Source: Aldehydirespirator sp965219165
GTDB lineage: Bacteria > Actinomycetota > Acidimicrobiia > Acidimicrobiales > Aldehydirespiratoraceae
Direction: 5' to 3'
DNA length: 64,000 nt
Assembly: GCA_965219165.1 (NCBI GenBank)
Contig: CBDCMW010000002.1
Span: 1,054,001 to 1,118,000 of the forward strand
Below, one piece after another: positions 1-8,633 of the stretch. Under the pieces are notes generated by a model. The model had not been told where the DNA came from. It made no database searches and saw only the letters and a list, made by a program, of their open reading frames with translations. Within the stretch, counting starts at the first letter, position 1; each line of letters begins with the position of its first letter. A program made the position numbers and the translations under genes.

Positions 1-1
1 C

Positions 2-313
<312 letters not shown>

Positions 314-342
314 GGCCGCCCCTCGAGTCCGGATGCGATCGG

Positions 343-663
343 CTAGCCGGCTCCGGCGGCCAGGTCCCGTCCGATGCGAGCTGTTTCCTCAAGGCGAGAC
401 TCCTGCTCGCGGAAGGCGATCTCAAGATTGCTCCAGACGAGCGCCGTCAGTCCGGTTGCCCGCTCGAGGAGCAGAGCGGTATCGGGGGTGATCGGCGCTC
501 GGCCCTTCACGATCCGGTTGATGTGCTTGAGCGAAAGGCCGGTTCGCTCTGCGAGTTCGGTCTGAGTCATGCCCCTCTCGTCCAATACCTCCGCGAGCGT
601 TTCTCCGGGGGGAAGGACGAGATCAGGCTCGTAGCGGTACTCGGTAGCAGTTGAATCAGCCAT
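343..663 (-). CDS. higA: HigA-family antitoxin (XRE helix-turn-helix)
   Basis: A 106-residue protein with an XRE-type helix-turn-helix at about residues 30-60 (MTQTELAERTGLSLKHINRI) and the HigA-style lead LPPGETLAEVLDERG. HigA antitoxins bind the HigB mRNA interferase and repress their own operon. I chose the ATG at 663 because GGAGG lies five bases upstream; an in-frame ATG at 675 lacks such a site. The gene follows a HigB-like reading frame on the same strand by 17 nt, the toxin-first order typical of higBA. Confidence 0.85.
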   Translation of the reverse strand: MADSTATEYRYEPDLVLPPGETLAEVLDERGMTQTELAERTGLSLKHINRIVKGRAPITPDTALLLERATGLTALVWSNLEIAFREQESRLEETARIGRDLAAGAG

Positions 664-680
664 GCTCGCCTCCATAGGGC

Positions 681-983
681 TCAGTGGTAGTCCACGATCT
701 CAGTCACGGTCACGCTTCTGACCCCAGTCCAATCCAGGCCGCCGTCGTCCTTCGCGGGCGGAGGGTCAGCCGTTGGGCGAAAGACGAGGCGATGGTTCCG
801 ATGGAGGTCCACAGCGAGCTCACCGGCGCGGCTGCCGGCGAGTTCGTGGCACCGGCCGGGGAGTTGGCGCATGTCGTCGAGGCTAACCGCCGCCGCTAGC
901 TGCTGGAGCCGGAGGGTGATGCGCTTCGCTCCCTCCTTGCCCCAGCGACGCTGGAGTAGACGGAGGGCGCCCTTTGGGATAAA
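681..983 (-). pseudogene. HigB-like toxin, N-terminus out of frame or lost
   Basis: The open frame encodes RLLQRRWGKEGAKRI, then LPGRCHELAGSRAGELAVDL, HRLVFRP and DWTGVRSVTVTEIVDYH, a good match to the body and tail of HigB/RelE-family mRNA interferases. The frame is closed by TAA at 984-986, and no ATG, GTG or TTG occurs until an internal ATG at 872, which would remove about one third of the fold. An ATG at 999 in the neighbouring frame starts MIYIVIYPKG, which would give a normal-length N-terminus after a +1 shift near the CCCAAA at 973-978. It is therefore either a broken toxin or a frameshifted gene. Confidence 0.6.
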
Positions 984-1020
984 TTACAATATAGATCATG
1001 ATATAATATAGTAAATAGAG
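965..1020. promoter_or_regulatory. AT-rich island, probable promoter region
   Basis: This is a strikingly AT-rich stretch in GC-rich surroundings, between the HigB-like frame on the minus strand and purH on the plus strand. It holds a perfect TATAAT at 1002-1007 on the plus strand, 86 nt before the purH start, and TATTAT/TATATT-like hexamers on the other strand. I see no convincing -35 hexamer at the right spacing, so strand assignment is uncertain. It may serve purH, the toxin operon, or both. Confidence 0.35.
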
Positions 1021-1092
1021 CTGAACCATACCTCTACATCCAGAGACAAGGCGCGACTGGCTCCCCGCTGTGCGATCGACCTTCTAGCCTCG

Positions 1093-2712
1093 GTGGCGAT
1101 GGACAAGCCGAGGGCACTGATCTCTGTCTACGACAAGACGGGCGTGGTCGAACTGGCCGCGGTGCTGGTCGAGCTGGGGTGGGAGCTGATCGCCAGCGCT
1201 GGAACGGTCCGTGTGATCGAGGCCGCGGGGATGCCCGTGGTGGACGTAGCCGACTACACAGGCTCACCGACCATGCTGGGGCACCGGGTCGTGACCCTCC
1301 ATCCCCGCATCCACGGCGGGATCCTGGCTGACCGCGACGACCCCGCTCACCGGGCCGATCTGGAGGCAAACGGCATCGACCTCATCGACTTGGTGGTGGT
1401 GAACCTCTACCCGTTCGAGGCGTCGCCCGGCATCGACACGATCGACATAGGCGGCCCGACGATGCTGCGGGCCGCGGCCAAGAACCACGCCCACGTCGGC
1501 GTGGTGGTGGACCCGGAGGACTACCAGCCGCTCCTGGGCGAACTCCGCTCGGACGGGAGCCTGTCGGCGGCCACCCGACGCCGTCTGGCCCGCAAGGCCT
1601 TCGCCCACAGCGCGGCATACGAGTCAGCGATTGCCGGCTGGCTCGACGCCGCGGCAGACACGTTCGCTGAGTCGCCCTCACTTGATGAGGCAGCGGCCGC
1701 CGCGGGCCAGCCTGGGACGAAGTCGGCCGAGCCAGAGCCAGCCGAGTCGGTCCTGCCACAGGTGATCCGGCTGGAGCTGGAGCGGGTCGAGGTGCTGCGG
1801 TACGGCGAGAACCCCCACCAGCAGGGCGCCCGCTACCGGCCGCGGGGCAGGCTCGGGTTCTTCGACGGCGTGGTCCGCCGCTCGGGTCTGGCGCTCAGCT
1901 ACCTCAACCTGATGGATGCCGAGGCGGCCTGGCGCCTGGCCCACGACCTGGGCGACCGCCCGGCCGCGGTGATCGTCAAGCACGCCAACCCGTGCGGAGC
2001 AGCCGTTGCCGATGACTTGGCGTCCGCCTACTCCCGGGCTCTTGACTGTGATCCCCGGAGCGCCTTCGGCGGGGTGGTGGCCGCCAATGCGGTGATCGAC
2101 GAGGCCACGGCTGAAGCCATGGTCGCCGCAGCCCAGGCCGACGTGGTGATCGCCCCCGGCTACTCCGACGGCGTGATCGAGCGCCTGGCTGCCCGCCGGG
2201 CCAACACCCGCCTGCTAGAGGGGCCGATGGGCCACATCGGCAAGCCGCGCTGGGAGCTCCGCACCCTCGGCGGTTCGGCAGACGAGTTCCTGTTGCAGAC
2301 GCCGCGCCGGCTGGAGGCCGACCCTGCTGCCTGGCAGGTGGTCACCGCCCGGCAGCCCACCGACGCCGAGTGGGCCGACGCTGTCTTCGCCTGGCGGGTG
2401 TGCGCCCACACCAGCTCCAACGCAGTGGTGCTGGCCCGGGACGGCACAGCCTGGGGGATCGGCGCCGGCCAGCAGAGCCGGGTGGAGGCGGGCCAGCTCG
2501 CCGCGACCAAGGCCGCGGGCCGGGCTGCGGGAGGCGCCTGCGCCAGCGACGGCTTCTATCCGTTCGGTGACGGCATCCACGCCGCGGCCGACGCCGGCGC
2601 CAACGTCGTAGTGCAGCCCGGCGGCTCAGTCAACGACGCCGCAGTGATCGCGGCCGCCAACGAGCGCAACGTAGTCATGCTCTTCACCGGCGAGCGCCAG
2701 TTCCGCCACTGA
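1093..2712 (+). CDS. purH: Bifunctional AICAR transformylase/IMP cyclohydrolase
   Basis: PurH catalyses the last two steps of IMP synthesis: formylation of AICAR with 10-formyl-THF and ring closure of FAICAR. At 539 residues it has the usual length. The N-terminal IMP cyclohydrolase (MGS-like) domain starts ALISVYDKTGVVELA and contains GHRVVTLHPRIHGGIL; the C-terminal AICAR transformylase domain has RYGENPHQQGARY near residue 235, KHANPCGAA near residue 295 and SDGFYPFGDGIH near the end. An acidic/Ala-rich insert lies between the domains. Translation may begin at GTG 1093 or ATG 1099; no clear ribosome-binding site separates them. The gene stands apart from the large pur cluster at 37-48 kb. 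Confidence 0.96.
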   Translation: MAMDKPRALISVYDKTGVVELAAVLVELGWELIASAGTVRVIEAAGMPVVDVADYTGSPTMLGHRVVTLHPRIHGGILADRDDPAHRADLEANGIDLIDLVVVNLYPFEASPGIDTIDIGGPTMLRAAAKNHAHVGVVVDPEDYQPLLGELRSDGSLSAATRRRLARKAFAHSAAYESAIAGWLDAAADTFAESPSLDEAAAAAGQPGTKSAEPEPAESVLPQVIRLELERVEVLRYGENPHQQGARYRPRGRLGFFDGVVRRSGLALSYLNLMDAEAAWRLAHDLGDRPAAVIVKHANPCGAAVADDLASAYSRALDCDPRSAFGGVVAANAVIDEATAEAMVAAAQADVVIAPGYSDGVIERLAARRANTRLLEGPMGHIGKPRWELRTLGGSADEFLLQTPRRLEADPAAWQVVTARQPTDAEWADAVFAWRVCAHTSSNAVVLARDGTAWGIGAGQQSRVEAGQLAATKAAGRAAGGACASDGFYPFGDGIHAAADAGANVVVQPGGSVNDAAVIAAANERNVVMLFTGERQFRH

Positions 2713-2721
2713 GACCGACCA

Positions 2722-2735
2722 TATGCTATACCATA
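2722..2735 (+). promoter_or_regulatory. Near-palindrome with -10-like hexamer before mazEF
   Basis: TATGCTATACCATA is an almost perfect inverted repeat lying 5 nt before the antitoxin ATG at 2741. TATGCT (2722-2727) is a possible -10 hexamer placed so that transcription would start about at the ATG, giving a leaderless or nearly leaderless mRNA. The palindrome is a plausible site for autoregulation by the ribbon-helix-helix antitoxin. Confidence 0.35.
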
Positions 2736-2740
2736 GGTTT

Positions 2741-2986
2741 ATGGCGCGACGCGAGGTTCTGGTTCAACTAGACGACGATCTGGTCGGTCGGCTGGACCAG
2801 ATCGCCGAGGCTCTGGGAACCAGCCGCTCAGATCTGCTCCGGCGCGGTGCCAGGGCAGTGATCGAGGCCGACGCCCTCCGCGCTGCAGATGAGGAACTGG
2901 TCGCCGCGTACCGTCGCCTTCCGCTCGACGCCGACCTGGTTCAATCCGCCGCTCGCCTCGCCGCTCACACTGTGCCCGAGTGGTAG
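2741..2986 (+). CDS. Ribbon-helix-helix antitoxin (MazE/CopG type)
   Basis: An 81-residue protein that begins with the beta-strand plus two helices of a ribbon-helix-helix DNA-binding fold (EVLVQLDDDLVGRLDQIAEA, LGTSRSDLLRRGARAVIE). The acidic C-terminal tail presumably wraps the toxin. I chose ATG 2741, which starts just before the conserved beta-strand; an upstream in-frame ATG at 2723 would add only six residues inside the promoter-like palindrome. It overlaps the start of the following PemK/MazF gene by 7 nt, the usual antitoxin-first coupling. Confidence 0.8.
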   Translation: MARREVLVQLDDDLVGRLDQIAEALGTSRSDLLRRGARAVIEADALRAADEELVAAYRRLPLDADLVQSAARLAAHTVPEW

Positions 2987-3303
2987 CACGGGCCGAGATC
3001 TACTGGGCCGATCTAGGCCCGCCCGCAGGGCGGCGCCCAGTGTGTGTGCTCACTAGAGATGCAGCTGCCAGCGTCCTCGCGGCCGTTGTTTGCGCTCCGG
3101 TTACACGCACGATTCGAGGTATCAGGTCGGAGGTCGAGATCGGATCCGCGCAGGGGCTCAACGATCAGTGCGCAGTCAACTGCGACAGCCTGGTAACCGT
3201 TCCTGTGCAGAGTCTTGACGGCCGTCCCGTCGGACGACTCGATGAATCCAAGCGGGCTGAACTAGACCGGGCCCTGCGCTACGCCCTCGACATCCTGTAT
3301 TGA
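2980..3303 (+). CDS. MazF/PemK-family mRNA interferase toxin
   Basis: A 107-residue protein of the PemK/MazF fold: AEIYWADLGPPAGRRPVCVLTRD at the start, APVTRTIRGIRSEVEI in the middle, and NCDSLVTVPVQSL (the usual N-D-x-[IL]-x-T/V-V segment) before the C-terminal helix. MazF toxins cut mRNA at short sequence motifs. The GTG start at 2980 overlaps the antitoxin stop by 7 nt, so the pair is translationally coupled. It is one of three apparently complete MazEF-like pairs in the window and is only distantly similar to those at 54.7 and 57 kb. Confidence 0.85.
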   Translation: MVARAEIYWADLGPPAGRRPVCVLTRDAAASVLAAVVCAPVTRTIRGIRSEVEIGSAQGLNDQCAVNCDSLVTVPVQSLDGRPVGRLDESKRAELDRALRYALDILY

Positions 3304-3312
3304 GCTTCACGG

Positions 3313-4299
3313 CTAGCCGCGGCGGCGGGTTCGGCGGCGGGCTAGGCGGTCCTCGGTGCCTGGGCCTGCACGGGGCGCCGACTCGATATCGGGCGGGGGC
3401 TCGTCGCCCCGCAGCACGGCTGCGATCTTGGCGGTGTGGTCCGGGGTGCTTCCGCAGCAGCTGCCGATCACCGTCACCCCCGCAGCTCGGGCCCGGTGGG
3501 CGTGGGCGGCCAGCACTTCGGGGGTGCCGTCGTAGACGAGCGCGTCGCCGCTCCACACCGGCACGCCCGCGTTGGGCTTGGAGATCACCGGCGTGCCGGT
3601 CGACGCCGCCGCCACGGCGACCACAGCCGCTTCGGTGTCGGCGACGTTGTTGCCGCAGTTGGCGCCCATCGCGGCCAGGCCCAGCTTTCCCAGCCGATCG
3701 GCCAACTCGGCGCCGGTGACGCCCATCATGGTGCGTCCGGCCGTGTCGAAGCTCATGGTCGCGGCGATGGAGAGATCGCACGCCGATCGGGCTCCCCGCA
3801 CTGCCGCCTCCACCTCGTCGAGGTCGCTCATCGTCTCGATCCACAGCACATCCGCGCCTCCAGCGGCCAGCCCGGCCGCCTGCTCGGCGAACGCGGCCTC
3901 GCACGCCGCGGCCGACATGTTGCCCATCGGCAGCAGGAGCTCGCCGGTCGGACCCATCGAGCCGGCCACCAGCACAACGCGGCCCGTCCGCTCGGCCTCG
4001 GCGTCAGCTTCCATGCGGGCGTTGCGGGCCGCGGCCGCGTTGAGCTCCACCGCCCTGTCCTGCAGGTCGTGGAGGGCCAGACGGAAGCGGGTCCCGCCGA
4101 AGCTGTTGGTCATCACCAGGTCGGCCCCGGCCTGCAGGTAGGCCCGATGGATGGCCCGGATCTCATCGGCGTGGGTCACGTTCCATTCCTCGGGGGGATC
4201 GCCCGCGCCGAGGCCCACCGCGAAGAGCTGGGTGCCCATGGCTCCGTCGGCCACCACGTAGCCCTTGGCTGTCAAGAGCTCATTCATGGAGACGGTCAT
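3313..4299 (-). CDS. Homocysteine S-methyltransferase family (BHMT-like)
   Basis: A 328-residue TIM-barrel enzyme of the homocysteine S-methyltransferase (pfam02574) family, which moves a methyl group from a donor such as betaine, S-methylmethionine or a corrinoid to homocysteine to make methionine. It shows VVADGAMGTQLF at the N-terminus, TNSFGGTRFRL, GANCGNN near residue 211 and GSCCGSTPDHTAKIA near 280; the cysteine of GANC and the CC pair are the zinc ligands. I start it at ATG 4299 (MTVSMNELL), just before the conserved core; a longer frame upstream has no family similarity. The methyl donor cannot be told from sequence alone. It converges on the MazF gene with 9 nt between them. Confidence 0.85.
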   Translation of the reverse strand: MTVSMNELLTAKGYVVADGAMGTQLFAVGLGAGDPPEEWNVTHADEIRAIHRAYLQAGADLVMTNSFGGTRFRLALHDLQDRAVELNAAAARNARMEADAEAERTGRVVLVAGSMGPTGELLLPMGNMSAAACEAAFAEQAAGLAAGGADVLWIETMSDLDEVEAAVRGARSACDLSIAATMSFDTAGRTMMGVTGAELADRLGKLGLAAMGANCGNNVADTEAAVVAVAAASTGTPVISKPNAGVPVWSGDALVYDGTPEVLAAHAHRARAAGVTVIGSCCGSTPDHTAKIAAVLRGDEPPPDIESAPRAGPGTEDRLARRRTRRRG

Positions 4300-4424
4300 G
4301 GATTCCGCTCCGACATCTCGCAACGCCCCCTCGTCATGCCATGGCCCAGGGCTGGCCAGCGGTTGCCACGGTAGCGCCCGATCCTGTCGGCTCGGAGGCC
4401 ACCCCGCCGGTACCCTGGCACGCC

Positions 4425-4622
4425 ATGACGCTCGCATTGTCTCAGCCGGTCGGCCTCGATTCCGGCCTGGACGTTGACATCACGCCGGTGGCCGGGGCGC
4501 TGGGAGCCGAAGTTCGCGGCCTCGACCCGCAGGCACCCGGCGACGCCCCGACCTGGGACCGGCACCGCAGCGACAAGACCGCGGCCAGCGGCTACTACGG
4601 CCTGGCCGTCTTCGAGTTCTGA
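4425..4622 (+). pseudogene. Short remnant resembling the N-terminus of TauD-type dioxygenases
   Basis: This 65-codon frame starts MTLALSQPVG and contains VDITPVAGALGAEVRGLD, which looks like the opening strand-turn of TauD/TfdA-family 2-oxoglutarate dioxygenases. None of the metal-binding residues follow, and the rest (TWDRHRSDKTAASGYYGLAVFEF) matches nothing I recognise. It is most likely the stump of a deleted dioxygenase gene; it could also be an unrelated small protein. Confidence 0.3.
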
Positions 4623-4675
4623 GCCCACTTCCCCGGCTCGGGCGGCGCACGGCCGCGGAGGTAGGTTGACCGGTC

Positions 4676-5923
4676 GTGCGGTTCGGCGTGTTCTATGAGC
4701 TCCAGATGCCCCGGCCCTGGACAGCCGACTCCGAGGAGCGGCTGCTGGCCGAGGCGCTGGAGCAGGTGGAGATCGCCGACGAGGTCGGCATCGACGTCGC
4801 CTGGGCGGTCGAGCACCACTTCCTGGAGGAGTACTCGCACTGCTCGGCGCCGGAGGTGTTCCTGTCGGCCTGCGCGGCCCGCACTGAGCGCATCCGACTC
4901 GGCCACGGCATCCGCCAGGCGCCGCCCGCCTACAACCACCCGGCCCGCACCGCCGAGTGCATCGCCACCCTCGATGCGATCTCCGGCGGACGGGTGGAGT
5001 TCGGCATCGGCGAGGGCGCCACGCGCCTGGAGCTCGGCGGGTTCGGCATCGGTGCCAAGCAGAAGCGGGCCATGAGCCTCGAGGCGGGCGAGCAGATCGC
5101 CAACATGATGGTCATGTCGCCCTATCCCGGCTTCGAGGGCGAGTTCTTCTCGATGCCGTGCCGCAACGTGATCCCCAAGCCGGTGCAGAAGCCCCATCCG
5201 CCGATGTGGATCGCCTGCACCAACCGCACCACTATCGAGCTGGCCGCCCGGCGGGGGCTGGGCGCCCTGGCCTTCGCCTTCGTCGACCCGGCCGAGGCCC
5301 GCCACTGGGCCGACGTGTACTACGACATCATCCGCAGCGACGAGTGCGTGCCCCTCGGCCACAGCGTCAACGCCAACATCGCGGTCGTGACCGGGTTCTC
5401 GCTGCACGAGGACCGGGCCGAGGCGATCCGCCGCGGCTTCGACGGGTTCCATTTCTTCTCCTACGCCCTGCGCCAGTTGGTGGTGCACCACACCATTCCG
5501 GGCCACTCCGACATCTGGGACCGTTACGAGGCCCAGCGGGGCTCGGCCCTGGACGGCGCGGTGGCCGCCGCCCTCGACGCCGGCGACGACTACTCCGACA
5601 CCATAGGCACCCCCGCCGATGCGGTCCGCTGGCTCAAGGAGGCCGAGGACGCCTGCATCGACCACGTGATCTTCCTGCAGCAGGGCGGCAAGAACCGCCA
5701 CGAGGACATCTGCGGAAGCCTGCGCCTGTTCGGATCGGATGTGCTGGGCGAGTTCTCCGCCCGCCGCGCCGAGCGCGAGGCGGCCAAGGCCGACGAGTTG
5801 GCCCCCTACATCGAGAAGGCCATGGCCCGCAAGGAGTGGATGCAACCCTTGGAGCGCCACGAGATCCCGGTCGTGGAGGCGTCGGTGGTGCATGCGGCCG
5901 TCCCCACCAGCCCCATCAGTTGA
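4676..5923 (+). CDS. Luciferase-like monooxygenase (long form)
   Basis: A 415-residue (beta/alpha)8 flavin-dependent enzyme of the bacterial luciferase-like family. Recognisable parts are MRFGVFYELQMPRPW, the EQVEIADEVGIDVAWAVEHHF stretch, RIRLGHGIRQAPPAYNHPAR, the flavin-site segment GGRVEFGIGEGATRLEL and PHPPMWIACTN. The length and the EHHF motif resemble FMN/FAD-reductase-fed monooxygenases rather than the shorter F420-dependent enzymes found at 13.3 and 26.2 kb. The start is the GTG at 4676, preceded by GGAGGT. It stands alone upstream of citrate synthase. Substrate unknown. Confidence 0.85.
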   Translation: MRFGVFYELQMPRPWTADSEERLLAEALEQVEIADEVGIDVAWAVEHHFLEEYSHCSAPEVFLSACAARTERIRLGHGIRQAPPAYNHPARTAECIATLDAISGGRVEFGIGEGATRLELGGFGIGAKQKRAMSLEAGEQIANMMVMSPYPGFEGEFFSMPCRNVIPKPVQKPHPPMWIACTNRTTIELAARRGLGALAFAFVDPAEARHWADVYYDIIRSDECVPLGHSVNANIAVVTGFSLHEDRAEAIRRGFDGFHFFSYALRQLVVHHTIPGHSDIWDRYEAQRGSALDGAVAAALDAGDDYSDTIGTPADAVRWLKEAEDACIDHVIFLQQGGKNRHEDICGSLRLFGSDVLGEFSARRAEREAAKADELAPYIEKAMARKEWMQPLERHEIPVVEASVVHAAVPTSPIS

Positions 5924-6051
5924 CCCGAAATTCCGCGGCACTCTTGCCGGAATCGCAACAATGGCCGGTTTTTCGGTCGGACGATGTCTTGAGCCCAGTC
6001 CGCCGTGTCGAGCCTGGTTAGCAGGACTGGCGAGAGAAGAGGACAAGAGCC

Positions 6052-7158
6052 GTGCAGATTGCACCGTCGGGGCTGAAGGGACTCGCCGTCGCCGACACGG
6101 TGCTCGGGGCGGTCAGGGGCGAGGAGGGCTTCTACCACTACCGGCAGCACGACGCGTCGGCACTGGCCCGCACCCGCTCGCTGGAGGACGTCTGGACGCT
6201 GCAGATCGACGGCGCGCTGCCGCCCGAAGTCGCCGCCATCGACGCCGGGCCCTTGAGGGTCCTGCCGGAGGGGGCCGCCGCGGTGGTGGACGCAGCCGCG
6301 GCGCGGCTCGATGATCCGATGGGGGTTCTGCGGGTGGGTCTGCTCGCCGTTGCCTCTCAAGAAGGGCGTGGCCCGTTGCTCGACCGGACTGGCTCGCAGA
6401 GGCGCGACGACGCGCTCCGGCTGGCCGCAGTCGTGCCGACGGTGCTGGCCCGTCACCATCGCCGCCGTAACGGGCTCGACCCGATCGCACCCGATGCAGA
6501 GCTTCCCCATGCGCAGGACTACCTGCGCATGGCTACCGGATCGGAGCCCGCGCGTGGCGCCGCACGGGCGGTGGAGCAGTACCTGGTGGCCACCCTCGAC
6601 CACGGCTTCAATGCGTCGACGTTCACGAGCCGGGTTGTGGCCAGCACCGGCGCCGACATGGCCGGGTCGCTGGTGGCCGGGGTGGGTGCGCTCAGCGGCC
6701 CGCTCCACGGCGGGGCGCCGAGCCGGGCCATGGAGATGATCGAGGAGATCGGTTCGCCTGAGCGGGCCGCCCCCTGGGTGCGGGCCCGCCTGGCCGAAGG
6801 CCACAAGATCATGGGCTTCGGCCATGCGGTCTATCGGGCCGCTGATCCCAGGGGAGTGGTGCTGCGGACCGCGGCTGAGACCCTCGGAGGAGACCTCGTC
6901 ACGAGGGCGGCCGCGATCGAGGAGGAGATCCTGCGGGTTCTGGCCGAGTGGCGGCCCGCCCAGCGCATCGTCACCAACGTCGAGTACTGGGCCGCAGTGG
7001 TGCTGGAGTTGGCCGGGCTTCCCCGGGCCATGTTCACGCCGACCTTCGCGGTGAGCCGGGCCATCGGATGGAGCGCCCATGTGCTCGAACAAGCGGAGAC
7101 GGGCAAGATCCTGCGTCCCAGCGCCCGGTACGTGGGGCCGGAGCCGATCCGTTCCTGA
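6052..7158 (+). CDS. Citrate synthase, CitA-like
   Basis: A 368-residue citrate synthase-family enzyme that condenses acetyl-CoA with oxaloacetate. The first catalytic histidine lies in SGPLHGGAPSRAMEM, the second in HKIMGFGHAVYRAADPR. The region that carries the catalytic aspartate in canonical enzymes (NVDFYS) here reads NVEYWAAVVLELAGLP, so glutamate takes its place; from memory the same substitution occurs in actinobacterial CitA-type enzymes. The tail FTPTFAVSRAIGWSAHVLEQ fits that subgroup. The GTG start at 6052 follows GAGAAGAGGA. It might also be a 2-methylcitrate synthase; no prp genes are nearby to support that. Confidence 0.85.
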   Translation: MQIAPSGLKGLAVADTVLGAVRGEEGFYHYRQHDASALARTRSLEDVWTLQIDGALPPEVAAIDAGPLRVLPEGAAAVVDAAAARLDDPMGVLRVGLLAVASQEGRGPLLDRTGSQRRDDALRLAAVVPTVLARHHRRRNGLDPIAPDAELPHAQDYLRMATGSEPARGAARAVEQYLVATLDHGFNASTFTSRVVASTGADMAGSLVAGVGALSGPLHGGAPSRAMEMIEEIGSPERAAPWVRARLAEGHKIMGFGHAVYRAADPRGVVLRTAAETLGGDLVTRAAAIEEEILRVLAEWRPAQRIVTNVEYWAAVVLELAGLPRAMFTPTFAVSRAIGWSAHVLEQAETGKILRPSARYVGPEPIRS

Positions 7159-7189
7159 CCGCCTTGCGGTTGGCGGTCTCGATCAGGTA

Positions 7190-7203
7190 TCTTCCTAGGA
7201 AGA
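7190..7203. promoter_or_regulatory. Perfect 14-bp palindrome upstream of P450
   Basis: TCTTCCTAGGAAGA is a perfect inverted repeat 38 nt before the P450 start and 32 nt after the citrate synthase stop. Its place in the only intergenic space before the P450 suggests an operator for a dimeric repressor such as a TetR-family protein; no such regulator gene is adjacent. Confidence 0.45.
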
Positions 7204-7240
7204 CAAATTAGGTCGATCCGCCCAACTGTGAGGTGTGACC

Positions 7241-8617
7241 ATGACGATTGCCGACGAAGAGCTCCGCTGTCCCGTCGACCACGGAGCGGGGCGCTGCCCC
7301 GCCCGCGACATCGACCTGTGGGACTTCGACATGTTCCAGCGCCAGGAGCACCACGAGGCGCTGGGCCGGCTGCGCGACACCGATCCCGGCATCCACTGGG
7401 TAGATGAGGGCGACCGGGGCCCGGGCTACTGGGCCATCACCCGCCAGGCCCACCTCAAGGAGGTCAACCGCCGGGCCGACGTGTTCTCGTCCAACCACAG
7501 CGGCACCCAGATGCGCGATCCCGACCGGGGCGACACCGTGTCGAGGTTCTCGCGTGACCACACGATGATCGACATGGACCCGCCCCGCCACACCCGCTAT
7601 CGCAAGCTCGTCAACCGGGGCTTCACTCCCCGCATGATCGGCCTCCTCGAGGACTATCTCCAGAACCGCACCGACATCATCCTGGACCAGGTGGTGGAGC
7701 AGGGCCGCTGCGACTTCGTGCGAAGCATCTCCGCGGAGCTGCCGCTTCAGGCCATCGCCGAGATGATGGGGATCCCCATCGAGGATCGCTCCAGGGTGTT
7801 CGACTGGACCAACACGTTCATCGGCAACGAGGACCCTGAGTTCGTCAAGAGCCATGACGACATCGAGCGGGCCGCGGCCGAGTTGTTCGGCTACTCCCAC
7901 CAACTCCAGATGGACCGGCGCAGCAGGCTCTCAGACGACATCGTCACCACGCTGCTGTCGGCCGACATCGACGGCGAGGCCCTCACCGAGCTCGAGTTCG
8001 ACATGTTCTTCCTGATCCTGTGCGTGGCCGGGAATGAGACCACCCGCAACTCCATTACCCGGGGGATGATGGCCTTCTTCGACTTCCCCGACCAGTGGGA
8101 GAAGTTCGTGGCCGACCCCGACCGCCACATGGAGACCGCGGTGGAGGAGATCGTGCGCTGGGCCACCCCGGTGATGAACTTCCGCCGCCAGGCGCTGGCC
8201 GACTACGAGATCGACGGCGTGAGGATCGCCGCGGGCGACAAGGTGGTCATGTGGCATGTGGCCGCCAACCGCGATCCCCTCGCCTTCGAGGACCCGTGGC
8301 GCTTCGACATCGAGCGCGACCCCAACGACCACATCGGCTTCGGCGGGGGAGGGCCGCACTTCTGCCTGGGCGCCAGCCTGGCCCGCATGGAGATCCGCCT
8401 CACCTTTCGGGAGATCGCCCGCCGCATGCCCGACATCCACCTCGACGGCCAGCCCGACTACCTGCGCTCCAACTTCATCGGCGGCGTCAAGCGCCTGCCG
8501 GTGGCCTACACCCCGTCGCGGTCGTACAACACCGTGCCGCTGCACCGCCTCGGCTCCGCGGCGGGCGCCTCAGGCACCGTCGGATTCGGCGGCCACGTGG
8601 AGCGCTCCGCCCCCTGA
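7241..8617 (+). CDS. Cytochrome P450 (first)
   Basis: A 458-residue soluble bacterial P450. The oxygen-activating I-helix reads CVAGNETTRNS, the K-helix has EIVR (EEIVRWATPVMNFRR), and the haem loop is FGGGGPHFCLGASLARME with the haem-ligating cysteine at about residue 375. The layout, including MDPPRHTRYRKLVNRGFTPR, is close to actinobacterial CYP124/125/142-type enzymes that hydroxylate sterol side chains and fatty or terpenoid chains, but I cannot name the substrate. I start at ATG 7241, placed after AGGTG; a GTG two codons earlier is possible. No ferredoxin gene is adjacent. The C-terminus carries about 30 residues beyond the usual end. Confidence 0.93.
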   Translation: MTIADEELRCPVDHGAGRCPARDIDLWDFDMFQRQEHHEALGRLRDTDPGIHWVDEGDRGPGYWAITRQAHLKEVNRRADVFSSNHSGTQMRDPDRGDTVSRFSRDHTMIDMDPPRHTRYRKLVNRGFTPRMIGLLEDYLQNRTDIILDQVVEQGRCDFVRSISAELPLQAIAEMMGIPIEDRSRVFDWTNTFIGNEDPEFVKSHDDIERAAAELFGYSHQLQMDRRSRLSDDIVTTLLSADIDGEALTELEFDMFFLILCVAGNETTRNSITRGMMAFFDFPDQWEKFVADPDRHMETAVEEIVRWATPVMNFRRQALADYEIDGVRIAAGDKVVMWHVAANRDPLAFEDPWRFDIERDPNDHIGFGGGGPHFCLGASLARMEIRLTFREIARRMPDIHLDGQPDYLRSNFIGGVKRLPVAYTPSRSYNTVPLHRLGSAAGASGTVGFGGHVERSAP

Positions 8618-8633
8618 CGCCAGTGGGCCTCGC

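Noticed and set aside
4595..6064. A 489-codon open frame on the minus strand
   Set aside because: It is antisense to the luciferase-like gene, has a repetitive Gly/Val/Leu/His-rich composition without any domain, and arises from the GC-rich codon pattern.
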